Origin: Rotaria macrura
Taxonomy: Eukaryota; Rotifera; Eurotatoria; Philodinida; Philodinidae
DNA length: 64,000 nt
Assembly: GCA_900239685.1 (NCBI GenBank)
Contig: OENT01000461.1
Location: 48,991-112,990, forward strand
Direction of reading: 5' to 3'
Positions 26,980 through 38,696 of the stretch are shown piece after piece. Every line of letters starts with the position of its first letter. The first letter of the stretch is position 1. The translations under genes were made by a program, and so were the position numbers. The notes under the pieces are model-generated. The model had not been told where the DNA came from and made no database searches. It saw nothing but the letters and a program-made list of their open reading frames with translations.

Positions 26980-27014
<35 letters not shown>

Positions 27015-27764
27015 GATATGAAGAAAAAAAATTTATTATACTAAGCAGTAATGATGGAAAAACGCCAAAGGTGCTCAAGATTTAGAAAGAAATGTGTAGA
27101 GGTGAACAAAATATGTATAGATTCAAACATAATGAACATGCGTTTTGTTCAATGGAAGGTTCATCTAAAGATTTTCGATTACCGCGTTAGACTGATTTTT
27201 GTTTCTTAAATGAAAAAAGAAAGAAAAGAATCTATTTACTTTCATAAGTTCTTCGGTCGTAGCTTTGATTTCATTGTATGAGCAATTTGAATTTGTTTCT
27301 CCCTAACATCAATACAGACAGTGAATTAGTAGTTATACAAGGTTTTTAGACTTTTTACTGTTTGCAGTTTTTGTTTTAATCTTTTTTGTTGTTCTTCCCA
27401 TTCATTAACTTCGAAAAGTCGATGTGCACTTGCATGACGTGATAAACGTTGTTGATTATTAGTTGGTTCTTGTTGTTCAATTAGATCTCCATCATGAGAT
27501 AATGATGACGAAGCAGTTCTTGTGCTTGATGATGCACTCTAAATAATTTATTTCATTAAAAAAAAATGCTTCGGTTGACAACATGGCAATTACTTGAATT
27601 CGTTTAGAATTTTGTTGAATATAATCATTTATGAATTGTTCATGAGGATCAATATATTCTGTTGAATCAGGCCTTTTCGTTAAATCGGCCACTATTTCAG
27701 AAGCATCTTTTTCTGAGACAACCTCGATCGAACCACCTTTTCGTGGTTGGTATAGTGCCGGCAT
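23680..27764 (-). CDS. FAM228-like protein
   Basis: Seven exons on the minus strand: 27764-27594, 27538-27359, 27302-27240, 26902-26699, 24261-24187, 24125-23866, 23797-23680. All phases agree, giving 356 residues. The N-terminal half is charged and helical, with ARRL/EEQQKRL-type heptads. The middle contains QYLQFINKHQFITRDDYD and then HEYDAM. A segment with VLPDPTLLPYHKWLDER and a following Cys, Arg, Thr-Gln-Thr stretch comes next. This order (a FxNxKxxVFxxDYD-type motif, then PLxDPLL, then a CQT motif) matches my recollection of the vertebrate FAM228A/B family, whose biochemical role is not established. The tail is Ser/Thr-rich without motifs. Intron 4 is 2.4 kb; the others are 35-340 bp. 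The stop codon lies 16 bp from the stop of the convergent Kv channel, so the mRNAs must overlap as antisense pairs. Family call is moderate; the gene model is strong. Confidence 0.7.
24262..26698 (-). other. 2.4 kb intron of the FAM228-like gene
   Basis: Unusually long intron for this window, bounded by CAT|GTAAGT (26699/26698) and TTAATAG|CAA (24262/24261). It contains a locally less AT-rich patch at ~25380-25600 with open frames on both strands that I could not link to any family. No RNA gene was recognised. Confidence 0.6.
26979..27014. repeat. (TA)n / TATG microsatellite
   Basis: A TA dinucleotide run passing into TATG units, inside the third intron of the FAM228-like gene. Simple repeat only. 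Confidence 0.75.
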
Positions 27765-29023
27765 ATTTACAATAGCATAAACAAGAAAAAAAGTCAATTT
27801 GTTGGCCGTTTTTTTATAGATCAAACATACAGCAATCCTTTTTTTTCTACAACAATAGGTTGCTACGAAACATATAAACAAAGTATTTTCGATGTGCGAC
27901 ATCTTACATAGAGTTCTCACTTGTCGATTAATAACACGACACAATAGTTTTTCTATTTACTTCTGTTTCCTCAGTTAAGTATACTTGAACAAATGTCGAA
28001 ATTTTATTCAATTGATGTTTTTTTCTTTACTTTTCATCAGTTTTTTTTAAATATTTTTAACAAAAAAAGGAATGTCACGCGAAAGTTCTTTTTCCATACT
28101 CTGAGACATTAAAGATCATATATACACGAACATCGATATCATACGTCTGCATGTGTATGATCTTTTGATCCATTGAAAATATTTCAATAACATGTCTCGT
28201 CGAGTAATGCAATGGTAATCATTGCCAAGGATCAAATATTTATGACGTTGGAATATACGCCTACATATTATCTTCTTTTTTTTTATATATTTGCACGATC
28301 AAATGACATGCAGTCTAATAATCGAGGAAAATTTACAATTGATGATGAGAAAATTTATATATTTATAAACTTTTTGTTTCTACTACATATTTATATACTC
28401 TCATTTCTATTTCTCAATTGTATTTCACATTTATCGACTGACGTGTTGTTTGTGACGCAAACATGTCAAGAAATATGTGAAGCAATAATTTCTTTCTTTT
28501 TTAACCAGTCAGATATAGACACAAATATTTTGCAAGAGAACACAATCGTGTCACATGAATGGACTTCGTTCTCTTATTTGATGTCAGTATTAGTTATATT
28601 TGCATAGGTAAGGAGAATATTAATATTTGCTTCTAATGATAGAAAAGAGAAAAAGAGAACCAATAAAAACAACACTGAGCAATGCAGCACTTGCACCTTT
28701 CTCTCTCTCTCTCCCTTCTTTCTGTTTGATTGTCTTTCACCTTTGAATTATTGTTCCTGTGCTTCTCTCCTTGACAGTTGAGAAAAAGAAAAAACCAAGC
28801 AGGTCTTCTCTCTCCCCTAAAAATAACACGTAAGCAAAAATAATCTATATATATATACAGAAAAAATTGGAAAAAAACAACCGAAAAAAATGAGAGAAAA
28901 AAATAGGACTCGTAACTTCACACTAAAGAACATTTTTAGATTTTACGTACTAAAGTACGGTTGCTTTCTTAATCTGCTGCGGGCAGCAGTGCAAAAAATT
29001 AAATCGCGGGCGATTAAATTATC
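27765..29023. other. Divergent promoter region with TC-rich tract
   Basis: The 1.26 kb between the FAM228-like start (-) and the bHLH-PAS start (+). It holds a pyrimidine tract of TC repeats near 28699-28722. It also has a 131-codon open frame at 28212-28607 that is mostly hydrophobic low-complexity translation of AT-rich DNA, and I do not accept it as a gene. Probably a bidirectional promoter. Confidence 0.4.
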
Positions 29024-31405
29024 ATGTTTCCAAAACAACAACAAGGTTTATTTTGTGATCAATCGGCTGGTTCGATAAATCATAATACTAATTATTATGG
29101 CAGTACTTACCATCTACAAGAAGAATCAGGAGAAGCTCAGGTAAAAAACAGATAGAGTAAACGGATGAAATTCTTTTCTTCTTGGAAATGTATTTCATCA
29201 TTTTGCATGTTTGAAAAATATGTCCCCATCAACTATAAGTTCGAAGTCAAAATAATATGAATCATACTCGAAAGACAAAAAATAATTAAATTCGTCATAT
29301 GTTGTTGTTTTCTTCTTTCCTTTCGTATTATAACTATGTTTTTAGTTGCGAAGAAAATGTTTTTGAAAGAAACTTTTAATTAACTCGAATCTCTATGACG
29401 AATTTCCAATTAACCTGATCCTTCTAATGATAAACTAGATCAAAATAATCTTTGATGTTGAAGTTTTTGAAAAACAAGAGAATATATTTTTATATGGTTT
29501 AGTACACTGGCAAACGTCGCGAGTGTACAAACTTTTATTTCGACCAACTTTACACGGGAACATTAGTTCTTCGACCTGGTGAAAAGCATCCAATTCGAGA
29601 TGGAGGAAGAAAGAATAAAAACCAAATATTAGGTTTGACACTTGCACGACTACTCAAAGATAAATATCTTAATGGCGATCCTCATTCGCGTAAAAATATA
29701 GCGTGTACAATTAGGCGATAGTAATAAAATAGTCAATTATTTCTTATTTTCAGGAAATATAGGACTTGCATGTGGCATTTCAATGAATGTAAGATAAAAT
29801 ATTAGAGACAATGTATAGTTATTATAATGTTTTCCTTTCTATTCATCAGTTCCATAATGGTGAATTTGTACTTGTACTACGCACTGACGGTCGTGTTATC
29901 GCTATGAGTGACGAAGCTGAATGTCATTTAGGAAAGTCGATGGTAAACAATCTTCGATTTTTTTGCATACATAAAAATATGAAAATACTGTTCTCTTCAG
30001 CGTTCATTGTACTCGCAATTTATAAATATTTATGAATGTCTTGATGAAGCTGACGGCAGTAAACTAGGAAGAATTCTGAATTCTTCAATGAACGCAGCTC
30101 ACAATAAAGAACATCGACTCGTATGTACTTTTCGTTTGCCTAAGGGTAAACGTCCAAGTCGAGCCAACGAAGATGTCAAGGTAGAAAGATACGCTTCATC
30201 AACTATCTATCACATACAAAATCAAATTTCTTGATAGGCCGTATCGATTACTGGTCATTTTTATTACTGTGACCGTGATTCATCGACATCTGAAAAATTA
30301 TTCATTGCTCGTTGTGAAGCCTTAGTATCTCGAACAAAAAAGCGATCAAATGCAACGCAAACAACGATAACGACGCCAAGTGATAATTCAAAATCTGTAA
30401 TGACCATTACATTAAATGGAGATATGACAATCAGCAGTGTTTCGGCAAAGTAAATTTTTTATTTCAGAGCCAAAGGAAACATGTGCAACATTAATTTGTT
30501 TCAGTGTTACCGAACAACTTGGCTTTGCAAGACATGAAATGATTGGTAATTGGCTTGGACAATTTTTACCAACTGATGATTTGGAAAAGTTTGAAAAAAT
30601 TCAAGAAAAATGTTGTATGTGTCACATATATGAGGGAAAATATTCTCATCGCTATGCGTAATTTTTTCTTCAGTTCAACATGGCGAACATCAACAGAAAC
30701 TATCGCCAATAAATGTTTGTCAAGTTCTTGACATGTACACGAATCATGGCGATGGACGTTTAACATTCTTATGTCAAATTCGACTACAACGTCAGCGACG
30801 ATCGAAATTAGTTGAATTTCGTATTGTTGCTCAACCAATTGAGTAGATTAAATTTTAATTTTGATGAATTTTATTTTAAAATAAAATTTTCATTTCAACT
30901 TAACTAGTCCATTGCTACGGAATGATTATGTGAAACATGTTCAACCAGAAGCACCAATAACTTCAACAGCAACCGATGTTCAACAAGTAAATCTCGGTGC
31001 GATGTTTGTGTTTCACTTTATAATTTGTTTATCTTATTTAAATTGTACTTATTTTTATCTTGTTTAGCATTCACGCCCATTCAGGAAGCGAGCAAAGACG
31101 CAGTCGTGGCCTATAGTCCGCCATTCCTCCTCGAATCTCTCATCTTCGATAATACGAACATCAATGACATGTGCCATCAACAACAATATTCACCGATCGG
31201 TAGAGAACTTTCAAACGTTGTTGCACCCGTAAATGTCGATGATGAGTTTTGGGAGCAATTATTGAACGTCGACTGTACTAAATATCCAGAAAACTCTTTC
31301 AATAATTGTTTCAACGCATGTCAGTCTACATTTGAATTAGAAAATATTCTTGATGAGCCTTACATGATCGAATACGAAGATATATTAGATGGAGTTTTGA
31401 CATGA
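29024..31405 (+). CDS. bHLH-PAS transcription factor, NPAS4/dysfusion-like
   Basis: Ten exons: 29024-29140, 29503-29689, 29754-29788, 29850-29942, 30001-30180, 30238-30449, 30505-30614, 30674-30842, 30908-30986, 31085-31405; 500 residues. Residues ~42-95 are a divergent bHLH: KRRECTNFYFDQL as helix 1 and NKNQILGLTLARLL as helix 2, with a long loop. PAS-A (~114-225) has LVLRTDGRVIAMSDEAECHLGKSM followed by an IYE/D element, closest to the HLGxSM pattern of NPAS4 and dysfusion. PAS-B (~255-375) contains VTEQLGFARHEMIGNWLG. The C-terminal 106 residues are acidic, typical of an activation domain. Members dimerise with ARNT-type partners and act in the nucleus. The basic region has only a few Arg/Lys and lacks the usual E-box contact pattern, so DNA binding may be altered. 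An additional 5' exon in the 362-bp first intron is possible. Confidence 0.8.
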
Positions 31406-33509
31406 GAGAATACACACAATGATAGCGCAGAATATGCATGTTTTTGTTTGCCATAGTGCAGTCTTCTTTTTCTTCTTGTTGGAATATTAAGTACTGTCAT
31501 TTCGTCTTTTTCTTTTATGTGAATGCAGCGGGCTGTCATTCTTTGAATCCCTTTTCTGTTTCAGTTCAATAGAGATGCCAGACACTTTCGAATCTTTTCT
31601 TTTTCTTTTTCATTTGCTTCTTCTTGCTTTTTCGTTTTAATTTACTTGTTCTTTTTTCAGCTTTTGTCATTAGCTTTCTTGTCTATCTAGCAGAAAGTAC
31701 AGTGCGTGATCGACCGGTGAACACGTCTCGCATGATTTCTTGTCTGTGTAAAGTTCTATGATTTCATCAATGGCAATAAACATATTCAAAAATAAAATCA
31801 TCTTTGTCTTGTATATTGAAAACGTATGACTCACTATTTATCATAAGCCTTTTTTTCCAACATCAATCACCACAAGAAGAATGAAATCTTGTTACTGAAT
31901 CATACAATACACAAAAAATAATTGCTACTGAAATTAATAGAATTCCATATGAGTCACGATATCATTGATGAATAAAAACAACTTCGATAAACAAAATAAT
32001 CTATTTTGGGGGGTGATGCTCGTATGCAAATGAATCTAATTAGAGAAAATGCTTGTTAAACTTTTCAAGATTGAAATCATGATATCTACATTAATAGCTT
32101 AAAATTAACAGAGCAGAAATAATGGAGTACATAATCACTTGATATTAAGTACTACTTATACGAACTTCTGTTTTAGTATATTGCTCGACTAGAAAAAAAT
32201 GTAGTCAATAACAGTGTAGGTTTGTCGACAAAATATCAATACTCGTGCGGCAATTCTTCCATTTCAGTAAATCATCATTAAGAGAATGTCTTTTTTTCTG
32301 CCGTAAGCATTAGTAGTAAACCCGATAGACATTATTTTGTCTATGCATATATTTCACTTTTAAATTTATAGGCAATTATACGAGTCATAAAACACTTCTT
32401 CGGGGCAAAAAGAAATATTTTATACAAAATAAATAACTTGAATATTTTACAGTTCAGAGAACAGTTTGCTTTTAATATGGAATAGACTACTCGTAGAAAA
32501 ACTATTATCTTTATGTAATCAAATGTGTAGGAAGCTCTCTCATAGCGATGATATTGTAGAGTGCATAAAATACTTTATGATTGCTGTTTGTGATTATGAT
32601 ATATATTTCAAGCATATTAAGTTTCAAGAAACTCGTTTTTAGGTAAATAATAATGCATAAATAAAAGGCTGCATGATATTCTAAATGTTGAGGTTTATAT
32701 AGAAGTTTATTTGCAAATTGCAATAGCTATGAATAATCGATAAATACATAGATAAAAAAATTTTCCTACAGTGATTCAATTCAGTTGTAGAATAACAGTA
32801 CATATGCAGAGACCTTTGTCAAGACGTCTTTAAAATATCCTTGAGAAATTGTTTATTTAAATATTTTCATGTTCCATCAGCAGAACTTAAAATCAGTCAC
32901 TGGAAAAAGAAAAGAAGTATTGCAGAGCTTTTTGAAAGATTGATTTCACATTAAGAAAATGTCTAAAAAGTTTTCTAGAGAAACTTCGATAGTAACCATG
33001 CATAAAAAATGACATATTCTATTTTCGGAACTCTTTCTCATATTGCATACGAAACTACTACTCGTTATCCAGATGTAAGAAATGCTGTTCAAGACATTTT
33101 CAACTACTTATCATAATGAAAGTAGTTTTTTTTTTATCATAAATGTTTGTCTGAATTGAGTCCAAATGAGAGAAATACGATAAGAGCGCCTAAAAATGGC
33201 ATCATAAATTCATCGTTTTAGAACATGCTTTTACTTTTATTTGCTACAAAATCTTATATCGGTTGATTCTTTAATTTTATCATTCTTTATTAATCTTAAA
33301 TCGATAAGAGTTATAATATCGAGAGAAAAAAAAACACATTTACTACATATTTTTTTAAAATAAATATACAATAGATAATGAATGGTAGAGAGTATGACGC
33401 ATATGTCAAAAAGAAAAACATTCACTGTATTCAGATTTATATTTTACATGAAAAGCATTAAAAACAAATGAAACCGATAAAATATGACTAGATGACAGAT
33501 ATTTTGTGA
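31406..33509. other. Convergent intergenic region, 3' UTRs only
   Basis: Lies between the stop of the bHLH-PAS gene (+) and the stop of the RhoGAP gene (-). It is T-rich after the bHLH-PAS stop, and AT-rich without recognisable exons elsewhere. Confidence 0.4.
31774..31797 (+). terminator. Candidate poly(A) signals of the bHLH-PAS gene
   Basis: Two AATAAA words about 370-390 bases after the stop codon at 31405, following a T-rich stretch. This would give a 3' UTR of ~400 bases. Based on sequence match alone. Confidence 0.35.
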
Positions 33510-36500
33510 CTAGGTAGTTGAATTGAAAAGATCCTGATAAAAAGAAAACGAAGACACATTCATTTATAATATTTATGTAATAAATATATTCATTAAAACT
33601 TACATGCACATTGACAATCAAGTATTCGACTAATTTTGCTTGATAAGGTGCTTCAAGCAATGTTGTAAGTGTTGTGTCATCTTGGGCTCTATTATTGAAG
33701 AAGGAAAAATTTTAAATTTCTTCGCTATTTCGTCTGACAGAGTCTAGTTTGGAAGTTCCTTTCAGGGAAAATACCACAATTATTGAAAGATTTTTGACAT
33801 AATACAAAGATAACTTTTAATAAATTTCTTATATTGCCTTCAAGCAATATTATAGAATGAACTTCTTTATTTTCATAATTACTGAAAGCTACTTGCTCTG
33901 TGTTTACTACAAGATAATTTGTAACTAATATAAAGCTATAATTTCATCAAATAAGAAGAGAGTATTCCTAAAATGATTACGGAATTCCGAAAATTCTTTG
34001 TTGTTAATCATTCAATATATTATATGAAAATTACAACGAAAAAACACTCGAATCTTTCATATATATATATCCAAAATGAAACTAATAGATCAATACATAT
34101 AATTATATAATCAGATATCACAAGGACACAACAAAATGAAAATTTTTAAAAACACGTAAAAAAGTATTGACATTGTATTTCACTTTCGTGTATTTTCATC
34201 ATCGTTGACTTAGTGTCATGTCGAACCGATTTCAACATAACATTTAACTGAAGAATTTGGCAGATACTTTTCACAGCTGAAAACTTTCTTCATTATAATA
34301 TGACATGAATTATAGAAATGAAATGCTTCTTTGAAAAATTGTTTTTCAGACACTTGTTAGATTGGCGGAATCAATTGTTTGATTTTGATCTTACGTATAG
34401 TGCTCATTAGAATTAGAAATATGCTTGAAAAAATTCTTGTCTATAAAAATGATCTCGATAAATCTATTCTGATCTTCTATTAAATAATAATCTGCATTGG
34501 TTGTGCACTATATTTTAATCAATGAGGAGTGCTCGACTGAAAATTCATTGGAGCTTAGCATCAGCAATTATTATCTTGGAATGTTTTTTGCCGTGCAAAC
34601 TTAAGAATTCATCTCTCGAGTACATTTTTATTCAACTTCAATTTTTTTTGTCTTATTTTGTGGTTGTTCATTCTTATAAAATATGTATGTGTAGAACCTG
34701 AACACTAGCGTACGATAGTTGATTACTTCTACAAACACGCCACTATAAACACTCAGCGAAATTGAGTTTCTTCTGAAAGCATTTAAGAAAAAAGAAAAAG
34801 TATTAAATAATTAGTATCCATAAAGTCGATCAATGTAAATATTGATATTCTACCGTAGAAAAAGTTACTCAAGAGATAGATGTCAAAGAAATAAATGAAT
34901 GTAACGGAGATTGTGTGAAGTGAAGACAAACAAAAACGAATTTTATGTATGAATGATACAGAGAGAGAGAGAGAGAGAGAGAGAAGAATCAAATAAAAGA
35001 TTGATGTGTTTTTTAAGATTCTTACCGTTGTTGAAATTTAAAAAGTGTCGGTCCGAAAACAATACCTAAATTAACAGCAGACATTTGATTTTCTTGTTCA
35101 CTCAACGATATTAAATGTAAATGTTTAAGTAAACGAATTAAAGCTTGTCTTGCATATTTTGATAGTCGTTGCTCAATTATTTCACGTAAACGTTCATTTA
35201 CACGTGTTGATACTTGATTCGATGTTGTATAAATTTCTTTGCCAATACTCATTAGTTCATTTTGAATTATTGCCGAAGAATATGATGATTCAACAATTAA
35301 TAATAGAGGTACAGGTAATTCACGTAGATACTTTTTTATTGCATTAGCCAATACAATCGGTGAATAGTTATTCAATAAATCGTTTTCATTTAATTCAACA
35401 CCTTGTACGAATTGTCGACATAAATGATCAACTTTTGATTTAACACCCGATAAACGATAGATACCTTTTATTTTATGTCCCTCGAGTTGTTCAATACAAT
35501 GACAACAGATTTCAATAATGTTTGGTATTTGTCGTATTGAATTATCATTGATTGACAAAGAATTTTCTTGAACAAGACAAGGTGGTAATGAATGAATGTA
35601 AGCACTATAGCATGATGTTAGATCATTTTTTGATCTTGGAATATATGTTGATGATGCATGTGTTAGAGATTCAGTTAAGCGAAAATATGTATTCAATGAA
35701 TCAACGATTAAATTTTCTGTATTATAAATGAGTTTATTAAGTATAATTAATGTTTCATGTTTAGTTAATTCAAGTTCTTTTCGTTTTAATTCAAGATCAT
35801 TGAGAAGTGATTGTATATTTGTTTCGTTCGTTGTAGTTGAAGACGTTGCAACTGAAGATGTATGTGTATTCGATGAAGATGTAGGAAGATTTGCTGGTGA
35901 TGTATGAATATTAGGTGGTGATGATGCAGTTCGTTGAAGAGAACTATGTTGTAATAGAAGTGAAAGGTTCGTTACATGTGTCACTGCATCTGACGATGTT
36001 GATGAAGATGATGAAGATGTTGGCAACTGTATAACTGATTTAGAATTTAAACGAGCTTCTTCTAATGCTTGAGTTGCTTGTTGCTAAAACATTGAATTCA
36101 TTGATATAAGATCAATGAAAAATAAACATAAAAATCGTATACAATTAGATTCAATCGTAAATTTCTCTTATGTGATCTGAAGAAAATTATCGGGACAAAA
36201 ATGATAACGTTTTGATAATTATTTCTTTTCAATGATGTACAAAACTTAATCGTACGTTAACGAAACTAATTCTAGATAGTAAAAGCTCGTTTTCTGTGAT
36301 TAAATTTCTTCAAAAACAAAATTAGATATGAATACATAACTTACAAACTTTTTTAAACATTTATCCCATTGAATTTTAACTGTTTTTCGTACATTATCAT
36401 GATATGTTCGCCATGAGTCAAGTTTCTATAATTCGAACACAAAAGTAAACAATTATACGTCGATTAAATTTACTATGAATAACTTACGCCTACGAATTCA

Positions 36501-38323
36501 TGCGTTTGTAAGAGCATCCATGTTGATTGTACTTTTGTTTGTTGTGTAATATCTTTTTTCAATGTTTTCAGCATGACATCGATGCCAGGCAGAAAACGAT
36601 ACGTTGTTAAAAACGATGACAACGAACAATTATTAGTAAACTTTGATGTTCGTTCAGCATGTTCAAGTTCTTCAAGAGATCGCTCTTGCACATAATGTAT
36701 TAATGAAAACATATATTTCGATAAATATTTCGCATGTTCATGTGCAATATCAACACCATCGTTGCGTTTCATCAGTGTTTCAAGTAAAAAATCGACTTCT
36801 CGATTCGAACTATTATTATCAGTTTTAATATTAGCATCAGTCGTATCAGAGGTTGATGATGATGGAACCATGAAACGATTTGTTATTCTTGAATTAAATA
36901 TAGAGTATTTGTTTTTGTTTTTCTGAATTTAATTTTTCAATATATTACCTAGCGGTTAGACTTAGTGCTAGTTGATCGATGGCTTGTGAAAATGGCTCAG
37001 AATTGTAATTTGTATTTTCAGACGAATGAACATCTATGTATAAAAATAATTAGAGATGTCTCGTTTGAAAACTTGTTCATTCGCTTTATCATAATATCAT
37101 ACAAAAATATTTAACGTAGAAATTCTCTGCTAGATTCAAGATGTTTTCTAAGGACATGTTTTATTTATTGTCTATATGTTTTAAGGAAAAATGTGTTGTC
37201 TATTCGTAAGATGTTTGATTAATTATTATTATTGTTATCGTCAATATTATCATGCTAGCTATTACTTCAATTATCATGCTAGCCTATTGTAAATATCCAG
37301 TGTATTATTATCAGATCTCAACGGTATTCGATGTTGATAACGTGACGATTGAAAGAAGTCAACGGGCTATTACTCAGAAGTGAATGAGATCTGGAATAAA
37401 TACCTGGATTTCAACAACACTACAGAATTGATTACTGATAAGTTTCAAATGTTTTCTTTTCAAGAAATACTTCAGAACTCCTTATCTTTATTTTATTATT
37501 ATTTTAGATTTTTCTTCCGTCGTTAAAATTTTGTAATGTGCACTCAAGTCACACTTCCGTTATACTTGTTTTGTCATTTCATATCAACTAAGAGTTCATT
37601 CTCATTTATTTATCAATTTACAGTCCATTAATAAAATAGGGTAGTAGAAATAAACCTAAAGAAAATTTTTCACAATCAATTACATAATAGATATACAGAT
37701 AACTAAGTGAATGCATCCAGCAAGTCAAAGAAAGTCGATATTTTTTGAAAAACAAAAGAACGTGAATAATATTTCAGAACAATTATTCGAAATAAAATCT
37801 ACGGGTATTTCAGTTACTGCACAGTATACAACGTTCAAATACTCATTGAGTAACCATCTAAATATGTGACACAATCTGAACTTCAGCTGAAGTGTAAAAG
37901 AATTTCTACAAGTCAACTTGTCACAGTAATCTATTTCAAGATCAACGAGTTTTCTTTCTCTCAATTATTATAACAATGTTAACGTTAATCTGACTTTTAT
38001 GTCCATAAGTTTCACAGAAACGATTGAAATGTTTTCCTTTCATTATTAGCTACCTTGTAAGAGATGAATCAATTTTGCAGCATATTCTAGAACATCAATC
38101 GAATCAATTAGTTGATACGTTTCAATGATATGCTTGAGTATTGTAAGCAATTGATTTAGAATAGTTGGCATACGTTCTAAGTCTACGAATAATAAATAAT
38201 TCAATGAAATTGATCGTTTTTTGAATAATAATTTTTTTTACCTCGACCGTCGACTGCTTCTTTAAAATGTACCATAGCATCATTGAAAGTTTCCAAATCA
38301 GTTAGTATATCGTCGTCTGTCAT
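33510..38323 (-). CDS. F-BAR and RhoGAP protein of the ARHGAP29/ARHGAP45/GMIP group
   Basis: Eight exons on the minus strand: 38323-38242, 38182-38054, 37033-36949, 36887-36488, 36425-36345, 36083-35026, 33688-33604, 33533-33510; 647 residues with consistent phases. The N-terminal helices (DLETFNDAMVHFKEAV and the following exon) match the N-terminal region of the HMHA1/ARHGAP29 family. An F-BAR-like region begins near 130 (GVDIAHEHAKYLSKYM). A Ser/Thr-rich stretch lies at 280-345. A helical part follows (NTYFRLTESL, then CYSAYIHSLP) that resembles the segment before the C1 domain in that family. The RhoGAP domain is at ~440-645, with the arginine finger in GIYRLSG (R469), KYLRELPVPL (K510, R513) and NLGIVFGPTL (N597). 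GAP catalytic residues look intact, so it should accelerate GTP hydrolysis by Rho-type GTPases at membranes. No C1 zinc finger is seen between F-BAR and RhoGAP, unlike vertebrate members. The last coding exon is only 24 bp. Confidence 0.88.
34961..34985. repeat. (GA)n microsatellite in RhoGAP intron
   Basis: GA dinucleotide run in the 1.3 kb intron before the penultimate exon of the RhoGAP gene; read on the coding strand it is a TC tract. Simple repeat. Confidence 0.75.
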
Positions 38324-38696
38324 CTTCAAACAATAACAAGACAAAAAGGAATGTGAAACATCTGTTAAGAATTCGATTTGCTTTTTCATGCGAAGCATTT
38401 TCAATGTAAAACAAAACAGGAAGATTACGTCATACACCAATATCAGTTTTGTGTACGTCGACAAAAAAGAAACAAAGAAACTAACAAAATGTACAACGAA
38501 AGGTTCTAGGTTAAGAATTCTTTTTTTTCTTTTCGGTTAAATGGAAGAAATAATTGAATAGACTTGTTAGAGTTGTTGCGCTCAGTAATCACAGTAAAAA
38601 CAAATTTTCTACTTCGAAGCTCTACGAAATGAAAAACGATGAATGGAAAATCTGAGACATTTTTCGCGTTAATTTACTGTTCCATATGTGTTCTAG

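Noticed and set aside
28212..28607. 131-codon open frame upstream of the bHLH-PAS gene
   Set aside because: Dominated by Phe/Ile/Leu/Tyr as expected from AT-rich non-coding DNA. No start context, motif or neighbouring exon supports it.
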